Source: Prevotellaceae bacterium
GTDB taxonomy: Bacteria > Bacteroidota > Bacteroidia > Bacteroidales > Bacteroidaceae
Reading direction: 5' to 3'
Assembly (NCBI GenBank): GCA_031262265.1
Contig: JAISIB010000001.1
Coordinates: 1 to 23,057 of the forward strand
Length of the DNA stretch: 23,057 bases
The notes below the pieces were generated by a model. The model did not search any database. It had not been told where the DNA came from and was given only the letters and a program-made list of their open reading frames with translations. Shown one piece after another: positions 7,243-15,042 of the stretch (the stretch's first letter is position 1; every line of letters begins with the position of its first letter). Position numbers and translations under genes: made by a program.

Positions 7243-8277
7243 ATGATAAAAAGAACCCCTTCTGTACTCTTAATATACACCGGAGGAACTATCGGAATGA
7301 TAGAGAATCCTCTCACGGGCGTGCTGGATGTCTTCGACTTTGATCATTTGCTCGATGAAATCCCCGAACTGAAACGTTTTGACTACCGGATTGCCACCTA
7401 CCAGTTTGATCCGCCGATAGACTCATCGGATATGGAACCGACGAATTGGGCAAAATTGGTACGCATCATCAATTATAACTACCGCCGCTACGACGGTTTT
7501 GTGATCTTACACGGTACGGATACGATGGCGTATACGGCGTCGGCACTAAGCTTTATGTTAGAGAATCTGACGAAGCCGGTTATTTTGACCGGCTCGCAGC
7601 TGCCGATCGATACGTTACGAACCGATGGCAAGGAGAACCTGATTACGGCCATTGAGATAGCCGCTGCGCAACATGCCGACGGCACGGCTTTGGTGCCCGA
7701 AGTATGTATTTTTTTCGAGAATCACTTGATGCGTGGCAATCGTACCAGTAAAATCAACGCGGAACACTTTAATGCGTTCCGTTCTTTCAACTATCCGCCG
7801 CTGGCGCGTGCCGGTGTGCACATTAGATACGATGAACATCTTATTTTGCATCCGGATCCGATGTTATTAAAGCCGCATTATCGCCTAAGTACGCAGGTAG
7901 CTGTCATTACTCTCTTTCCGGGCATACAAGAGAGCATTGTCAATGCCGTGCTCGCACTGCCTGATATTCGCGCCGTCGTTTTGAAAACTTACGGATCAGG
8001 TAACGCGCCGCGTAAGGAATGGTTAATGCGTCGTTTGGGAGAAGCATCGGAGCGCGACATAGTCATCGTCAACGTTACCCAGTGCTCGTCGGGACAAGTA
8101 CAAATGGAGCGTTACAAAACAGGTGTACAGCTCCAGAGCGTAGGCGTTGTAAGTGGGCATGACAGCACGCCCGAAGCGGCCATTACCAAACTGATGTTTT
8201 TGCTCGGGCAAGGTTACTCGACGGAGGAGGTGCGTCGCTTAATGCACGTTTCCTTAGCGGGGGAAATCACAACATAG
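7243..8277 (+). CDS. ansA: Type I (cytoplasmic) L-asparaginase
   Basis: A 344-residue enzyme that hydrolyses asparagine to aspartate and ammonia. Both asparaginase signatures are present: the first catalytic Thr in T13-G-G-T-I17, and H90-G-T-D-T-M-A-Y-T-A-S100 with the second Thr/Asp pair. The substrate-binding S61-S62-D-M follows D-P-P-I-D. There is no signal peptide and the length fits the cytoplasmic AnsA (type I) branch, which tends to have low substrate affinity and a housekeeping role. It is a single-gene unit with its own promoter and an upstream 21-bp repeat array. After it, 150 bases of spacer hold no recognised terminator. Confidence 0.93.
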   Translation: MIKRTPSVLLIYTGGTIGMIENPLTGVLDVFDFDHLLDEIPELKRFDYRIATYQFDPPIDSSDMEPTNWAKLVRIINYNYRRYDGFVILHGTDTMAYTASALSFMLENLTKPVILTGSQLPIDTLRTDGKENLITAIEIAAAQHADGTALVPEVCIFFENHLMRGNRTSKINAEHFNAFRSFNYPPLARAGVHIRYDEHLILHPDPMLLKPHYRLSTQVAVITLFPGIQESIVNAVLALPDIRAVVLKTYGSGNAPRKEWLMRRLGEASERDIVIVNVTQCSSGQVQMERYKTGVQLQSVGVVSGHDSTPEAAITKLMFLLGQGYSTEEVRRLMHVSLAGEITT

Positions 8278-8317
8278 CCGATTCTTTTATGATTCCGAAA
8301 ACATTTTTAACGATAGA

Positions 8318-8350
8318 TTTGTTATAAATAGAAAAGAAACATTACCTTTG
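8318..8350 (+). promoter_or_regulatory. Promoter of the response regulator-histidine kinase operon
   Basis: TTTG at 8318-8321 and TACCTTTG at 8343-8350 are separated by 21 bp, a good Bacteroidetes -33/-7 pair. The leader is about 70 bases. It contains a perfect palindrome GTCAATTGAC (8361-8370) just after the expected start site, and ATATCA/TGATAT with a 3-bp centre (8389-8403). Either could bind a regulator. Confidence 0.6.
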
Positions 8351-8427
8351 CGGGCAAATAGTCAATTGACGAAAAAAACAGGCAGAACATATCAATCTGA
8401 TATTACCATATATAAAACGCGTACTGT

Positions 8428-8796
8428 ATGAAGAAGAATATCATGCTCATTGACGATAAAGTCTCAATAGCTAAAGTCGTAGCGGTATATCTAAGCAAAG
8501 ATTACAACTTTACTTATTTTGAGAATCCGGTAAAGGCGATTAGTTACTTAGAGAAGGGCGAATTGCCAGACTTAATCATATCAGACATTCGTATGCCGGA
8601 AATGATGGGAAGCGACTTCCTTTATTATCTAAAAAAGAACGAACTTTTCAAGAGTATCCCCGTTATTATGTTATCGAGCGAGGATAGCACGACCGAACGC
8701 ATTGAACTGTTGGAAGCGGGTGCTGCCGATTATATTTTGAAACCGTTTAATCCGATGGAGTTGAAGGTGCGTATCAAGAAGGTACTTGGAGATTGA
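8428..8796 (+). CDS. Stand-alone response regulator receiver (CheY-like)
   Basis: A 122-residue single receiver domain with no output domain. All the phosphorylation residues are present: acidic pair D9-D10, phosphoacceptor D53 in S-D-I-R-M-P-E-M, Ser83/Ser84 on beta-4 and Lys105 in L-K-P-F-N-P. It should therefore accept phosphate, most simply from the soluble histidine kinase at the other end of the same operon (11258-12358), and act through protein contact rather than DNA binding. It is followed after 38 bases by a sugar transferase carrying a degenerate receiver-like domain, a possible partner. It differs from PorX-type regulators, which carry a PglZ domain. Confidence 0.9.
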   Translation: MKKNIMLIDDKVSIAKVVAVYLSKDYNFTYFENPVKAISYLEKGELPDLIISDIRMPEMMGSDFLYYLKKNELFKSIPVIMLSSEDSTTERIELLEAGAADYILKPFNPMELKVRIKKVLGD

Positions 8797-8834
8797 GAAT
8801 ACGAATAGAGGTTTATACGCATATCAGTACATAA

Positions 8835-10013
8835 ATGGCAAACTTCGTTTATATAGGCAAGAATCAACAGACCATTGACTACTTTCATACTTTGGTGCCT
8901 ACATTGGAGCCTTTGCCGAACATCTCTAAAGCTATCCCAATTATAGATAAACTGCCGAAAGAGGAAGGAATCATTATCTTTTTCGAATATTCTGTGAAGG
9001 TGCGTGACATTGAGGAGATTAAATTGTTGCATAGTAAGTATCCCCAGATCTATATCGCCTTGGTTATTGATTCATTGGACAAGGATGATGCACTACATTA
9101 CCTGAAAGCGGGCATCAATAACACGATTGCTTCGCGTCCGACACGAGAAGTTTTGGACGGGCTATTCGCTTATATGGATAAACGCGTCGAAAATTTAAAG
9201 CACGAAAACGAAAAAGAAGAAATTCAGGTCTTCCGTTTGCCTTTGTGGAAACGTTTGTTTGATATTCTCTTTGCAAGTGCAGCTATCCTCTGTTTGTCGC
9301 CGGTCTTGTTACTGACGGCATTGGCGATTCGCCTTGAAAGTAGCGGCGCGGTTATCTATAAATCCAAGCGGGTAGGGAGTAATTATAAAATCTTCGATTT
9401 TCTGAAATTTCGTTCCATGTATCCTGACGCCGACAAACGTCTGAAAGAGTTTAAAAAGGAATATAATCAATACGGCGACGAAGAGGAAAATGCAGAACAA
9501 CAGGACATATCTTTCAATGAACTGACGTTCAGCGAAGAAGATCTAAATGATATTCAAATAGACGAGAACGGAAACGTATTGATCTCGGATGATTTTATGA
9601 TAGACGAGAGCGCGTACAATACACAGCGGACGAAAGAACAAGAAAATTCGTTCGTGAAGTTGGCCAATGACCCGCGTATTACCAAAATAGGCCGTATCAT
9701 TCGTAAATATAGTATTGATGAGCTACCCCAGTTGTTTAATATCCTCAAAGGCGACATGTCGGTGGTCGGGAATCGCCCGTTGCCGCTGTACGAAGCCGAG
9801 CTGCTGACCAGCGATGAGTATATTGATCGTTTTATGGGGCCATCCGGATGGACCGGACTCTGGCAAGTGGAGAAGCGCGGCGACTCTGGTAAAATGTCTG
9901 CCGAAGAACGTAAGTTTTTGGACATAACGTACGTGAAGAACTTCTCTCTGTGGTTGGATATAAAGATTATCTTCCGTACGTTCACGTCATTTATTCAGAA
10001 GGAGAACGTTTGA
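8835..10013 (+). CDS. Polyprenyl-phosphate sugar-1-phosphate transferase with receiver-like N-domain
   Basis: A 392-residue membrane-bound initiating glycosyltransferase (WbaP/WcaJ/PglC superfamily). It should transfer a sugar phosphate from a nucleotide sugar to undecaprenyl phosphate. The catalytic part has the hydrophobic re-entrant helix (about 138-165), K-F-R-S-M (191-195), N-D-P-R-I-T-K-I-G (278-286), S-I-D-E-L-P-Q (293-299) and G-D-M-S-V-V-G-N-R-P (306-315). Two oddities are seen. Residues 1-115 alternate strands and helices like a receiver, with a typical L-K-A-G-I-N-N segment (90-96), but lack the acidic pair, have E51 near the acceptor position and S100/R101 for the Lys. Residues about 214-260 are a very acidic insert inside the catalytic domain. 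The link to capsule, O-antigen or protein glycan cannot be decided here. Confidence 0.88.
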   Translation: MANFVYIGKNQQTIDYFHTLVPTLEPLPNISKAIPIIDKLPKEEGIIIFFEYSVKVRDIEEIKLLHSKYPQIYIALVIDSLDKDDALHYLKAGINNTIASRPTREVLDGLFAYMDKRVENLKHENEKEEIQVFRLPLWKRLFDILFASAAILCLSPVLLLTALAIRLESSGAVIYKSKRVGSNYKIFDFLKFRSMYPDADKRLKEFKKEYNQYGDEEENAEQQDISFNELTFSEEDLNDIQIDENGNVLISDDFMIDESAYNTQRTKEQENSFVKLANDPRITKIGRIIRKYSIDELPQLFNILKGDMSVVGNRPLPLYEAELLTSDEYIDRFMGPSGWTGLWQVEKRGDSGKMSAEERKFLDITYVKNFSLWLDIKIIFRTFTSFIQKENV

Positions 10014-10041
10014 TATTGATTTTAGATACAACCTTATTACC

Positions 10042-10653
10042 ATGAGCCTCCAAGATAGAATCAAAGAAAACCCAATGCTGAAACGGATGGTGCTTAATTT
10101 CGTAGTACATCCCGTGAAAACGCGTCCGCAGTGGTGGATACGCATGTTTTCATTCCTTTATTTGAAGCGCGGGAAAGGTTCTGTTATCTATCGGAGCGTG
10201 CGTAAAGATTTGCCGCCGTTTCGTCGTTTTTCGTTGGGACGGTATTCGGTGGTGGAAGACTTTTGTTGTTTGAACAATGCCGTAGGCGATTTGATTATCG
10301 GAGACTATACGCGCGTGGGATTAGGCAATACGATTATCGGGCCGGTAACAATAGGTAATCACGTCAATCTGGCGCAAAATATTACGGTCACCGGATTGAA
10401 TCACAACTTTCAAGATGTAGACAAGCGCATAGACGAGCAAGGCGTGGATACGAAATCCGTCACTATCGAAGACGATGTGTGGATCGGCGCCAATTCCGTG
10501 ATATTGCCCGGCGTTACTATTGGTCGGCACAGCGTCGTAGCTGCCGGTAGTGTAGTCAGTAAAGACGTTCCCCCGTATTCGATATGTGCGGGCGTACCTG
10601 CGAAAATCATCAAGCGATATAGCGAAGAAGAAAAAGAATGGGTAAAAGCGTAA
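10042..10653 (+). CDS. Hexapeptide-repeat acyltransferase (serine/sugar O-acetyltransferase-like)
   Basis: A 203-residue left-handed beta-helix acyltransferase. Hexapeptide turns are visible from about residue 85 (I-I-G-D-Y-T-R-V-G, then V-T-I-G-N-H-V-N-L-A). They are interrupted by the loop with the likely catalytic His in G-L-N-H-N-F, then run V-T-I-E-D-D-V-W-I-G-A-N-S-V-I-L-P-G-V-T-I-G to the usual closing A-G-V-P-A-K-I-I. This is the LbetaH-MAT/WcaF type that acetylates sugars or amino sugars with acetyl-CoA. Being 28 bases downstream of the initiating sugar transferase, it most likely modifies the same glycan, though the acceptor is unknown. Confidence 0.85.
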   Translation: MSLQDRIKENPMLKRMVLNFVVHPVKTRPQWWIRMFSFLYLKRGKGSVIYRSVRKDLPPFRRFSLGRYSVVEDFCCLNNAVGDLIIGDYTRVGLGNTIIGPVTIGNHVNLAQNITVTGLNHNFQDVDKRIDEQGVDTKSVTIEDDVWIGANSVILPGVTIGRHSVVAAGSVVSKDVPPYSICAGVPAKIIKRYSEEEKEWVKA

Positions 10654-10699
10654 CCTATGCGCTGCTACCTTTATAAATATAATCAATAATAAAAACATT

Positions 10700-11218
10700 A
10701 TGGGACAAACGTACAATTTCGCATGGGATCAATTGGGCGACATAGAAGAAGGTCGTCCTAACTTAGGAAACAGAACCTCTGTGGCCGTTTATCGGTTGAT
10801 GCAGTACACGATGCGCGCCGTTCTGGAAGCTGAATACGGAGACGCACGTACTCGGGAATTGCTTGTAATGGCCGGAAGACTGGCCGGAAGCGAGTTTTGT
10901 AAGAATGTATTGGACGTCAGTTTGCCGCTGAACAAGTTCATCGCACAATTGCACAAGGCACTCATTGACCTTGAAGTAGGCGTTATGCGCGTAGAGAAGT
11001 CGGATCCGGAAAACCTTGACTTCGTAGTGACGGTGTCTGAGGACTTGGATTGCTCCGGTCTCCCGCTCAAAGGCGTGACGGTGTGTGATTATGACGAAGG
11101 ATTCATTGAAGGTATCTTTTCCGTGTACACGGGACAATCATTTGACGTGAAAGAAGTAGATTGCTGGACGACCGGCGAGCGTACTTGTCGGTTTACTATC
11201 AAGAAGAAAGCTTCCTGA
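10700..11218 (+). CDS. V4R domain ligand-binding protein
   Basis: A 172-residue cytoplasmic protein consisting of a V4R (4-vinyl reductase-like) domain. The evidence is the R-P-N-L-G-N-R-T start (19-26), the helical A-G-R-L-A-G-S-E-F (58-66), D-C-S-G-L-P (117-122), V-C-D-Y-D-E-G (128-134), and above all the C-terminal C155-W-T-T-G-E-R-T-C163-R-F that marks the family. V4R domains bind small hydrophobic molecules in regulators such as XylR/DmpR and occur near BchJ. Clustered Cys residues (118, 129, 155, 163) might hold a metal. It lies 46 bases after the acyltransferase and 39 bases before a histidine kinase that lacks any sensor of its own, so it may be that kinase's separate sensory subunit (inference). 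Confidence 0.75.
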   Translation: MGQTYNFAWDQLGDIEEGRPNLGNRTSVAVYRLMQYTMRAVLEAEYGDARTRELLVMAGRLAGSEFCKNVLDVSLPLNKFIAQLHKALIDLEVGVMRVEKSDPENLDFVVTVSEDLDCSGLPLKGVTVCDYDEGFIEGIFSVYTGQSFDVKEVDCWTTGERTCRFTIKKKAS

Positions 11219-11257
11219 TCAAATACCGTTGTTTATTATCCCGAATAGATGTAGGGA

Positions 11258-12358
11258 ATGACAGAAAATGAACGGGAAATCGTACGTCGTATAACGGACG
11301 TATTGGAAAAAATGGCTTCGGGCAGAAAACCGTCTCGGATAGAATATACCGAGACGGACGCGCCCGATGATTCTACGCTTATGGAACTGGAAGCCAAAGT
11401 CGTGGAATTAAATAATCTCTATGCAGAAAGTTATCGTTTCATCCTTGATCTGGCACGAGGTAAGCTCAACGGTGATCCACCTCCCCATAACAACTTTGTA
11501 ACTCCTTTCAAACAACTGCAATCCGAGTTGCGTCACCTCACATGGCAGATAGAGCAAATCGCCGCCGGTGATCTTGATCAGATGGTTTACTTCTCGGGCG
11601 ATTTTTCGCGCGCTATCAATCAGATGATTGACGATTTGCGCGAGCGCGAAGAGCTGCGTCAGCAATTGGCCGACTCCAATCATGCCAAAGATAAGTTGTT
11701 CTCCATTATTGCACACGACCTGCGCAACCCGTTCAACGCTATCGTAGGATTTAGCGAAATGATGGTACAAATGGTGAACATGGCTTCTCCGGCTGATCTC
11801 AAACAATTTGCCGAGATGATACACACATCTGCTAAGCAAACCTATAATTTATTGCTCAACCTATTGGAGTGGTCGCGCGTGCAAACCGGCCGCATCGACG
11901 TAAAACCGATGGAAGGTGATTTAGCCTTATTGATTCGGACAAACGTGAATATCTCTTCTATCACAGCCGAGCCGAAACAGATTCAAATCTACTATGATGG
12001 GGGTGATTCATACCCTGTTACCACAGACGCCGCCATTTTTAATACCATATTACGCAACCTGATCAGCAACGCAATCAAGTATACGCCGGAGCGCGGCGAG
12101 ATTCGCATATCGGTTGATACGAATAATCGGTTTTACTATATTTCCGTGCATGACACCGGCATGGGTATGTCCGAAGAAGACGTGCAAAAACTTTTCCGTT
12201 TGGATGTTATTCACACCACCAACGGTACTAATCAGGAAAAAGGAACGGGGCTTGGATTAATTCTCTGCAAAGAATTCGTTACCATGTTAGGTGGTGACAT
12301 ATACGTAGAGAGTGAGAAAGGCAAAGGCTCCACGTTTACATTTTCTATCCCCAAATAA
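11258..12358 (+). CDS. Soluble sensor histidine kinase
   Basis: A 366-residue kinase with no signal peptide or transmembrane segment. The N-terminal 140 residues are helical and include a segment resembling a HAMP or linker (L-T-W-Q-I-E-Q-I-A-A-G-D-L-D, about 94-107), then a coiled-coil lead-in. The H-box has the phospho-accepting His153 (I-I-A-H-D-L-R-N-P-F). ATP-binding motifs are the N-box N-L-I-S-N-A-I-K-Y-T (267-276), G1 D-T-G-M-G (299-303) and G2 G-T-G-L-G-L (329-334). With no recognisable input domain, its signal probably comes from a partner, the V4R protein immediately upstream being the obvious candidate. The stand-alone receiver at 8428 is the likely phosphate acceptor. Confidence 0.92.
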   Translation: MTENEREIVRRITDVLEKMASGRKPSRIEYTETDAPDDSTLMELEAKVVELNNLYAESYRFILDLARGKLNGDPPPHNNFVTPFKQLQSELRHLTWQIEQIAAGDLDQMVYFSGDFSRAINQMIDDLREREELRQQLADSNHAKDKLFSIIAHDLRNPFNAIVGFSEMMVQMVNMASPADLKQFAEMIHTSAKQTYNLLLNLLEWSRVQTGRIDVKPMEGDLALLIRTNVNISSITAEPKQIQIYYDGGDSYPVTTDAAIFNTILRNLISNAIKYTPERGEIRISVDTNNRFYYISVHDTGMGMSEEDVQKLFRLDVIHTTNGTNQEKGTGLGLILCKEFVTMLGGDIYVESEKGKGSTFTFSIPK

Positions 12359-12412
12359 GCCATCTGGCTCCCTTGTTTTTTCATAACTCTGCTGCATAAC
12401 ATAATATCCTCG

Positions 12413-12444
12413 TTTGTTATTTCCATAAGAAACCCGCATCTTTG
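12413..12444 (+). promoter_or_regulatory. Promoter of the SPFH-hydrolase-RHH operon
   Basis: TTTG (12413-12416) and CATCTTTG (12437-12444) are 20 bp apart. The -7 box departs from TAnnTTTG only at its first base. It lies 32 bases before the SPFH ATG, in a 118-bp spacer that otherwise shows only weak repeats. Confidence 0.45.
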
Positions 12445-12476
12445 CGCTATCATTCTAATATCAAATTATAATCGTT

Positions 12477-13415
12477 ATGGAAACAAAAGAAAAAGACTTT
12501 CAAGGCATGGTAGCCAATGGAATTTTGATGTTATTCTTGAACATTGCGACGTTATTACTCACGGGTTATCTCGGTTACCTGTGTGCGGCGTGGAGTATAT
12601 GGTTAATTATACCCACTATTCTACTCGGTATCTGGTGGATCATTATGATGGTGGGATTTGTGCTGCAAGAACCGAACGAAGCCCACGCGATGGTGTTCTT
12701 CGGCAAGTACGTCGGTACGTTCAAGCGCACGGGTTATTTCTGGGTGAACCCGTTTATAAGCAAGAAGCAGGTTTCGATGCGTGCGCGCAACATGGATGTT
12801 GAACCGATCAAGGTAAACGACAAAGCCGGTAATCCGATTATGATCGGATTGGTGCTGGTTTGGAGACTGAAAGATACATATAAAGCCATGTTTGAGATAG
12901 ATGCGCAAACAATGGCAGGGACAACTGTAAATACCTCGGCCGTAGTCGGACGAATGAAGGCGTTTGAGGTCTTCGTGAAGGTACAAAGTGATGCGGCGCT
13001 ACGCGAAGTGGCCGGACAGTACGTGTATGATAATAACGACGGCGAATCGGATGAACTGACGTTACGTTCGGGTGGTGACGCCATCAACGATCAATTGGAG
13101 CAGAAGCTCAACGAGCGACTCCGGATGGCAGGTATCGAAATCGTCGAAGCACGTCTCAACTATTTGGCCTATGCGCCGGAAATCGCTGCCGTTATGTTGC
13201 GTCGCCAACAAGCTTCGGCGATCATCTCGGCACGGGAGAAAATCGTAGAAGGAGCCGTTTCCATGGTAAGAATGGCATTGGAAAAACTCTCGGCCGAAGC
13301 GATCGTAGAATTGGACGAAGACAAAAAAGCCGCTATGGTAAGCAATCTGTTGGTAGTACTCTGCGCTGACGAATCCGCGCAGCCGGTAGTCAATACGGGA
13401 ACGCTTAATCAGTAG
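12477..13415 (+). CDS. SPFH/band 7 domain membrane protein
   Basis: A 312-residue protein anchored by two N-terminal hydrophobic segments (about 12-37 and 39-63). An SPFH/stomatin-prohibitin domain follows: V-F-F-G-K-Y-V-G-T-F (73-82), G-Y-F-W-V-N-P-F, a beta region around D-V-E-P-I-K-V-N-D-K, and later helices with R-R-Q-Q-A-S-A-I-I-S-A-R-E-K-I-V-E-G. Such proteins oligomerise and organise membrane microdomains; no specific partner is known here. An Asp/Glu-rich loop (YDNNDGESDELT) interrupts the middle. Five bases separate it from the hydrolase, and a ribbon-helix-helix gene follows. SPFH plus Arc-like genes side by side is a pairing I recall from other Bacteroidales. Confidence 0.85.
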   Translation: METKEKDFQGMVANGILMLFLNIATLLLTGYLGYLCAAWSIWLIIPTILLGIWWIIMMVGFVLQEPNEAHAMVFFGKYVGTFKRTGYFWVNPFISKKQVSMRARNMDVEPIKVNDKAGNPIMIGLVLVWRLKDTYKAMFEIDAQTMAGTTVNTSAVVGRMKAFEVFVKVQSDAALREVAGQYVYDNNDGESDELTLRSGGDAINDQLEQKLNERLRMAGIEIVEARLNYLAYAPEIAAVMLRRQQASAIISAREKIVEGAVSMVRMALEKLSAEAIVELDEDKKAAMVSNLLVVLCADESAQPVVNTGTLNQ

Positions 13416-13420
13416 AAACG

Positions 13421-14758
13421 ATGCCGAGATTCGTTATTTACATATCTATTCTGTTTCTCAACTTGTGTTTCATTCCCGTTTCCCTGCGTGCACAAGAAGC
13501 GAACGAAGGGAAGGTACGTGCGGAACGACTGATGCAATTCTTTTTGCACGACCGGGGAGATAGCCTTTATGCGCACATTTCAGACAAAGTCCGTAGCCAA
13601 GTATCCCCGGAAACGATGAACGGAATTTTAGCGACGTTGGAACGTCAAGTCGGCAAGTATCAATCACACGGCGAATGGCAGGTTATGGAAGTAAGCGGCC
13701 GGACAATTTACAATAGCGGCGTGCGGTATGAACGTATGACACTATATTTGAACATTTTGTTCGATGAAAACGGTGATTGGATGACTTTCTATTTCAGCCC
13801 CGTGCCGATGCGGCCGACAGATAAGCCTACGCTACGAAACGACAGCCTGATGATAGAAACAGAACTAACCGTCGTCTGCGATACGATTCGCTTGCCCGGC
13901 ACGCTGACACTCCCGAAGAATGTCACAAAACCGCCGGTTGTCGTGTTGGTGCACGGATCCGGTGCAAACGACCGCGACGAAACTGTCAGTGCCAACAAAC
14001 CTTTTCGCGATATCGCATGGGGATTGGCCGAACGGGGCATTGCCGTGTTACGTTACGACAAGCGCACGCACGTATATCCTCGTTCGGTCAGAGACTGGGA
14101 TGAAGAGACCGTAGACGATGCGTTGGCGGCGATACGCTTACTCAGTGGCCGGACGGATGTAGATACGGAGAATATTTTCCTTATCGGGCATAGTCAGGGT
14201 GCCATGTGCGCACCGCGTATCGCTGAGAAAGCCGGAGATGTGCTGGCCGGTATCGTCATGTTAGCTTCGCCTGCTCGCCCGTTGGAAGATCTGCTGTTGG
14301 AACAAGTGAAATACCTTGCCTCGCTCAGCGCGGATACGTCTGCCGCCGAACGACAAGTGCAAGAAATAGAACGACAAGTGGCCAATGTGAAAGCACTCGG
14401 CACCTCTGCATACGTAGACTCTATCGGATTGCCCTTAGGAGCGGATGAAAATTACTTTTCTTTCTTGCGTCGATATGATCCCGTACGAACGGCGGAAGGT
14501 TTGACCATACCTATGTATATTATGCAAGGCGCACGTGACTATCAGGTAACGATGGAGGATTTTTTGCTATGGCAAGAGGCTATGCGTTCACACCCAAACG
14601 CTACGCTCCGTGCGTATCCGCACTTGAACCATTTGTTGCAAGAAGGAGAGGGTAAGGCGGTACCGGACGAATATATGCGCGAAACGCCGGTGGCTACCTA
14701 TCTGATACAAGATGTGGCGGAGTGGATAAAAACGAATCAGCGTAAACGGAATTTTTGA
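13421..14758 (+). CDS. Secreted alpha/beta hydrolase with DUF3887-like N-domain
   Basis: A 445-residue exported serine hydrolase. A signal peptide (1-24, cleavage likely after L-R-A) is followed by a small domain (about 28-130) of the DUF3887 kind, which often precedes such hydrolases. The catalytic domain starts near residue 150. It has the oxyanion motif H178-G-S-G-A-N-D-R-D, the nucleophile elbow G-H-S258-Q-G, a likely acid D373 (Q-G-A-R-D-Y-Q-V) and a likely His404 (H-L-N-H-L-L). A lid-like helical insert lies around 290-345. The reaction is probably ester or peptide hydrolysis in the periplasm or at the surface; the substrate is not readable. Middle gene of a three-gene operon, five bases after the SPFH gene. 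Confidence 0.85.
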   Translation: MPRFVIYISILFLNLCFIPVSLRAQEANEGKVRAERLMQFFLHDRGDSLYAHISDKVRSQVSPETMNGILATLERQVGKYQSHGEWQVMEVSGRTIYNSGVRYERMTLYLNILFDENGDWMTFYFSPVPMRPTDKPTLRNDSLMIETELTVVCDTIRLPGTLTLPKNVTKPPVVVLVHGSGANDRDETVSANKPFRDIAWGLAERGIAVLRYDKRTHVYPRSVRDWDEETVDDALAAIRLLSGRTDVDTENIFLIGHSQGAMCAPRIAEKAGDVLAGIVMLASPARPLEDLLLEQVKYLASLSADTSAAERQVQEIERQVANVKALGTSAYVDSIGLPLGADENYFSFLRRYDPVRTAEGLTIPMYIMQGARDYQVTMEDFLLWQEAMRSHPNATLRAYPHLNHLLQEGEGKAVPDEYMRETPVATYLIQDVAEWIKTNQRKRNF

Positions 14759-14762
14759 AGTG

Positions 14763-14945
14763 ATGAAAAAAGAAACGACAGTCAAAACGTTTGTTTTGCG
14801 TATAGACTCCGATTTATTGGAAGCTGTTGAAAAATGGGCAGCCGATGAATTTCGTAGTATCAACGGGCAATTGCAGTGGATGATTACGGAAGAATTGCGG
14901 AAGAACGGCCGGCTAAAAAAGAAACGGCAGCATCCCGAGTCATAA
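14763..14945 (+). CDS. Small Arc/CopG-like ribbon-helix-helix protein
   Basis: A 60-residue basic protein. A short strand (K-T-F-V-L-R-I-D) precedes two helices (S-D-L-L-E-A-V-E-K-W-A and N-G-Q-L-Q-W-M-I-T-E-E-L-R-K), the ribbon-helix-helix pattern of Arc/MetJ DNA-binding dimers, and a Lys/Arg-rich tail ends the chain. The ATG at 14763, four bases after the hydrolase stop, is preferred to a GTG one codon earlier. It may autoregulate the operon, but nothing shows its target. The gene ends just before a strong terminator. Confidence 0.75.
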   Translation: MKKETTVKTFVLRIDSDLLEAVEKWAADEFRSINGQLQWMITEELRKNGRLKKKRQHPES

Positions 14946-14959
14946 TGTTTTTAAGTACT

Positions 14960-15005
14960 TAAAACGAGCGGCTCTGATTTCTAATTATCAGAGCCGCTCG
15001 TTTTA
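14960..15005. terminator. Bidirectional intrinsic terminator
   Basis: An 18-bp perfect stem with a 10-base loop: the left arm (14960-14977) contains AACGAGCGGCTCTGA, the right arm (14988-15005) its complement. The A-rich left and T-rich right ends let it work on both strands, serving the RHH gene (+) and the DMT transporter gene (-), which converge here. A separate 16-bp palindrome centred on GTAC (14949-14964) overlaps its left base. Confidence 0.9.
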
Positions 15006-15042
15006 TTATCTTCCCTTCTTATTGGGTTATTCTACGGAGATA

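Noticed and set aside
12358..12385. Terminator after the histidine kinase (AGCCATCTGGCT then a T run)
   Set aside because: The stem is only four to five base pairs with almost no loop and overlaps the stop codon; too weak to call.
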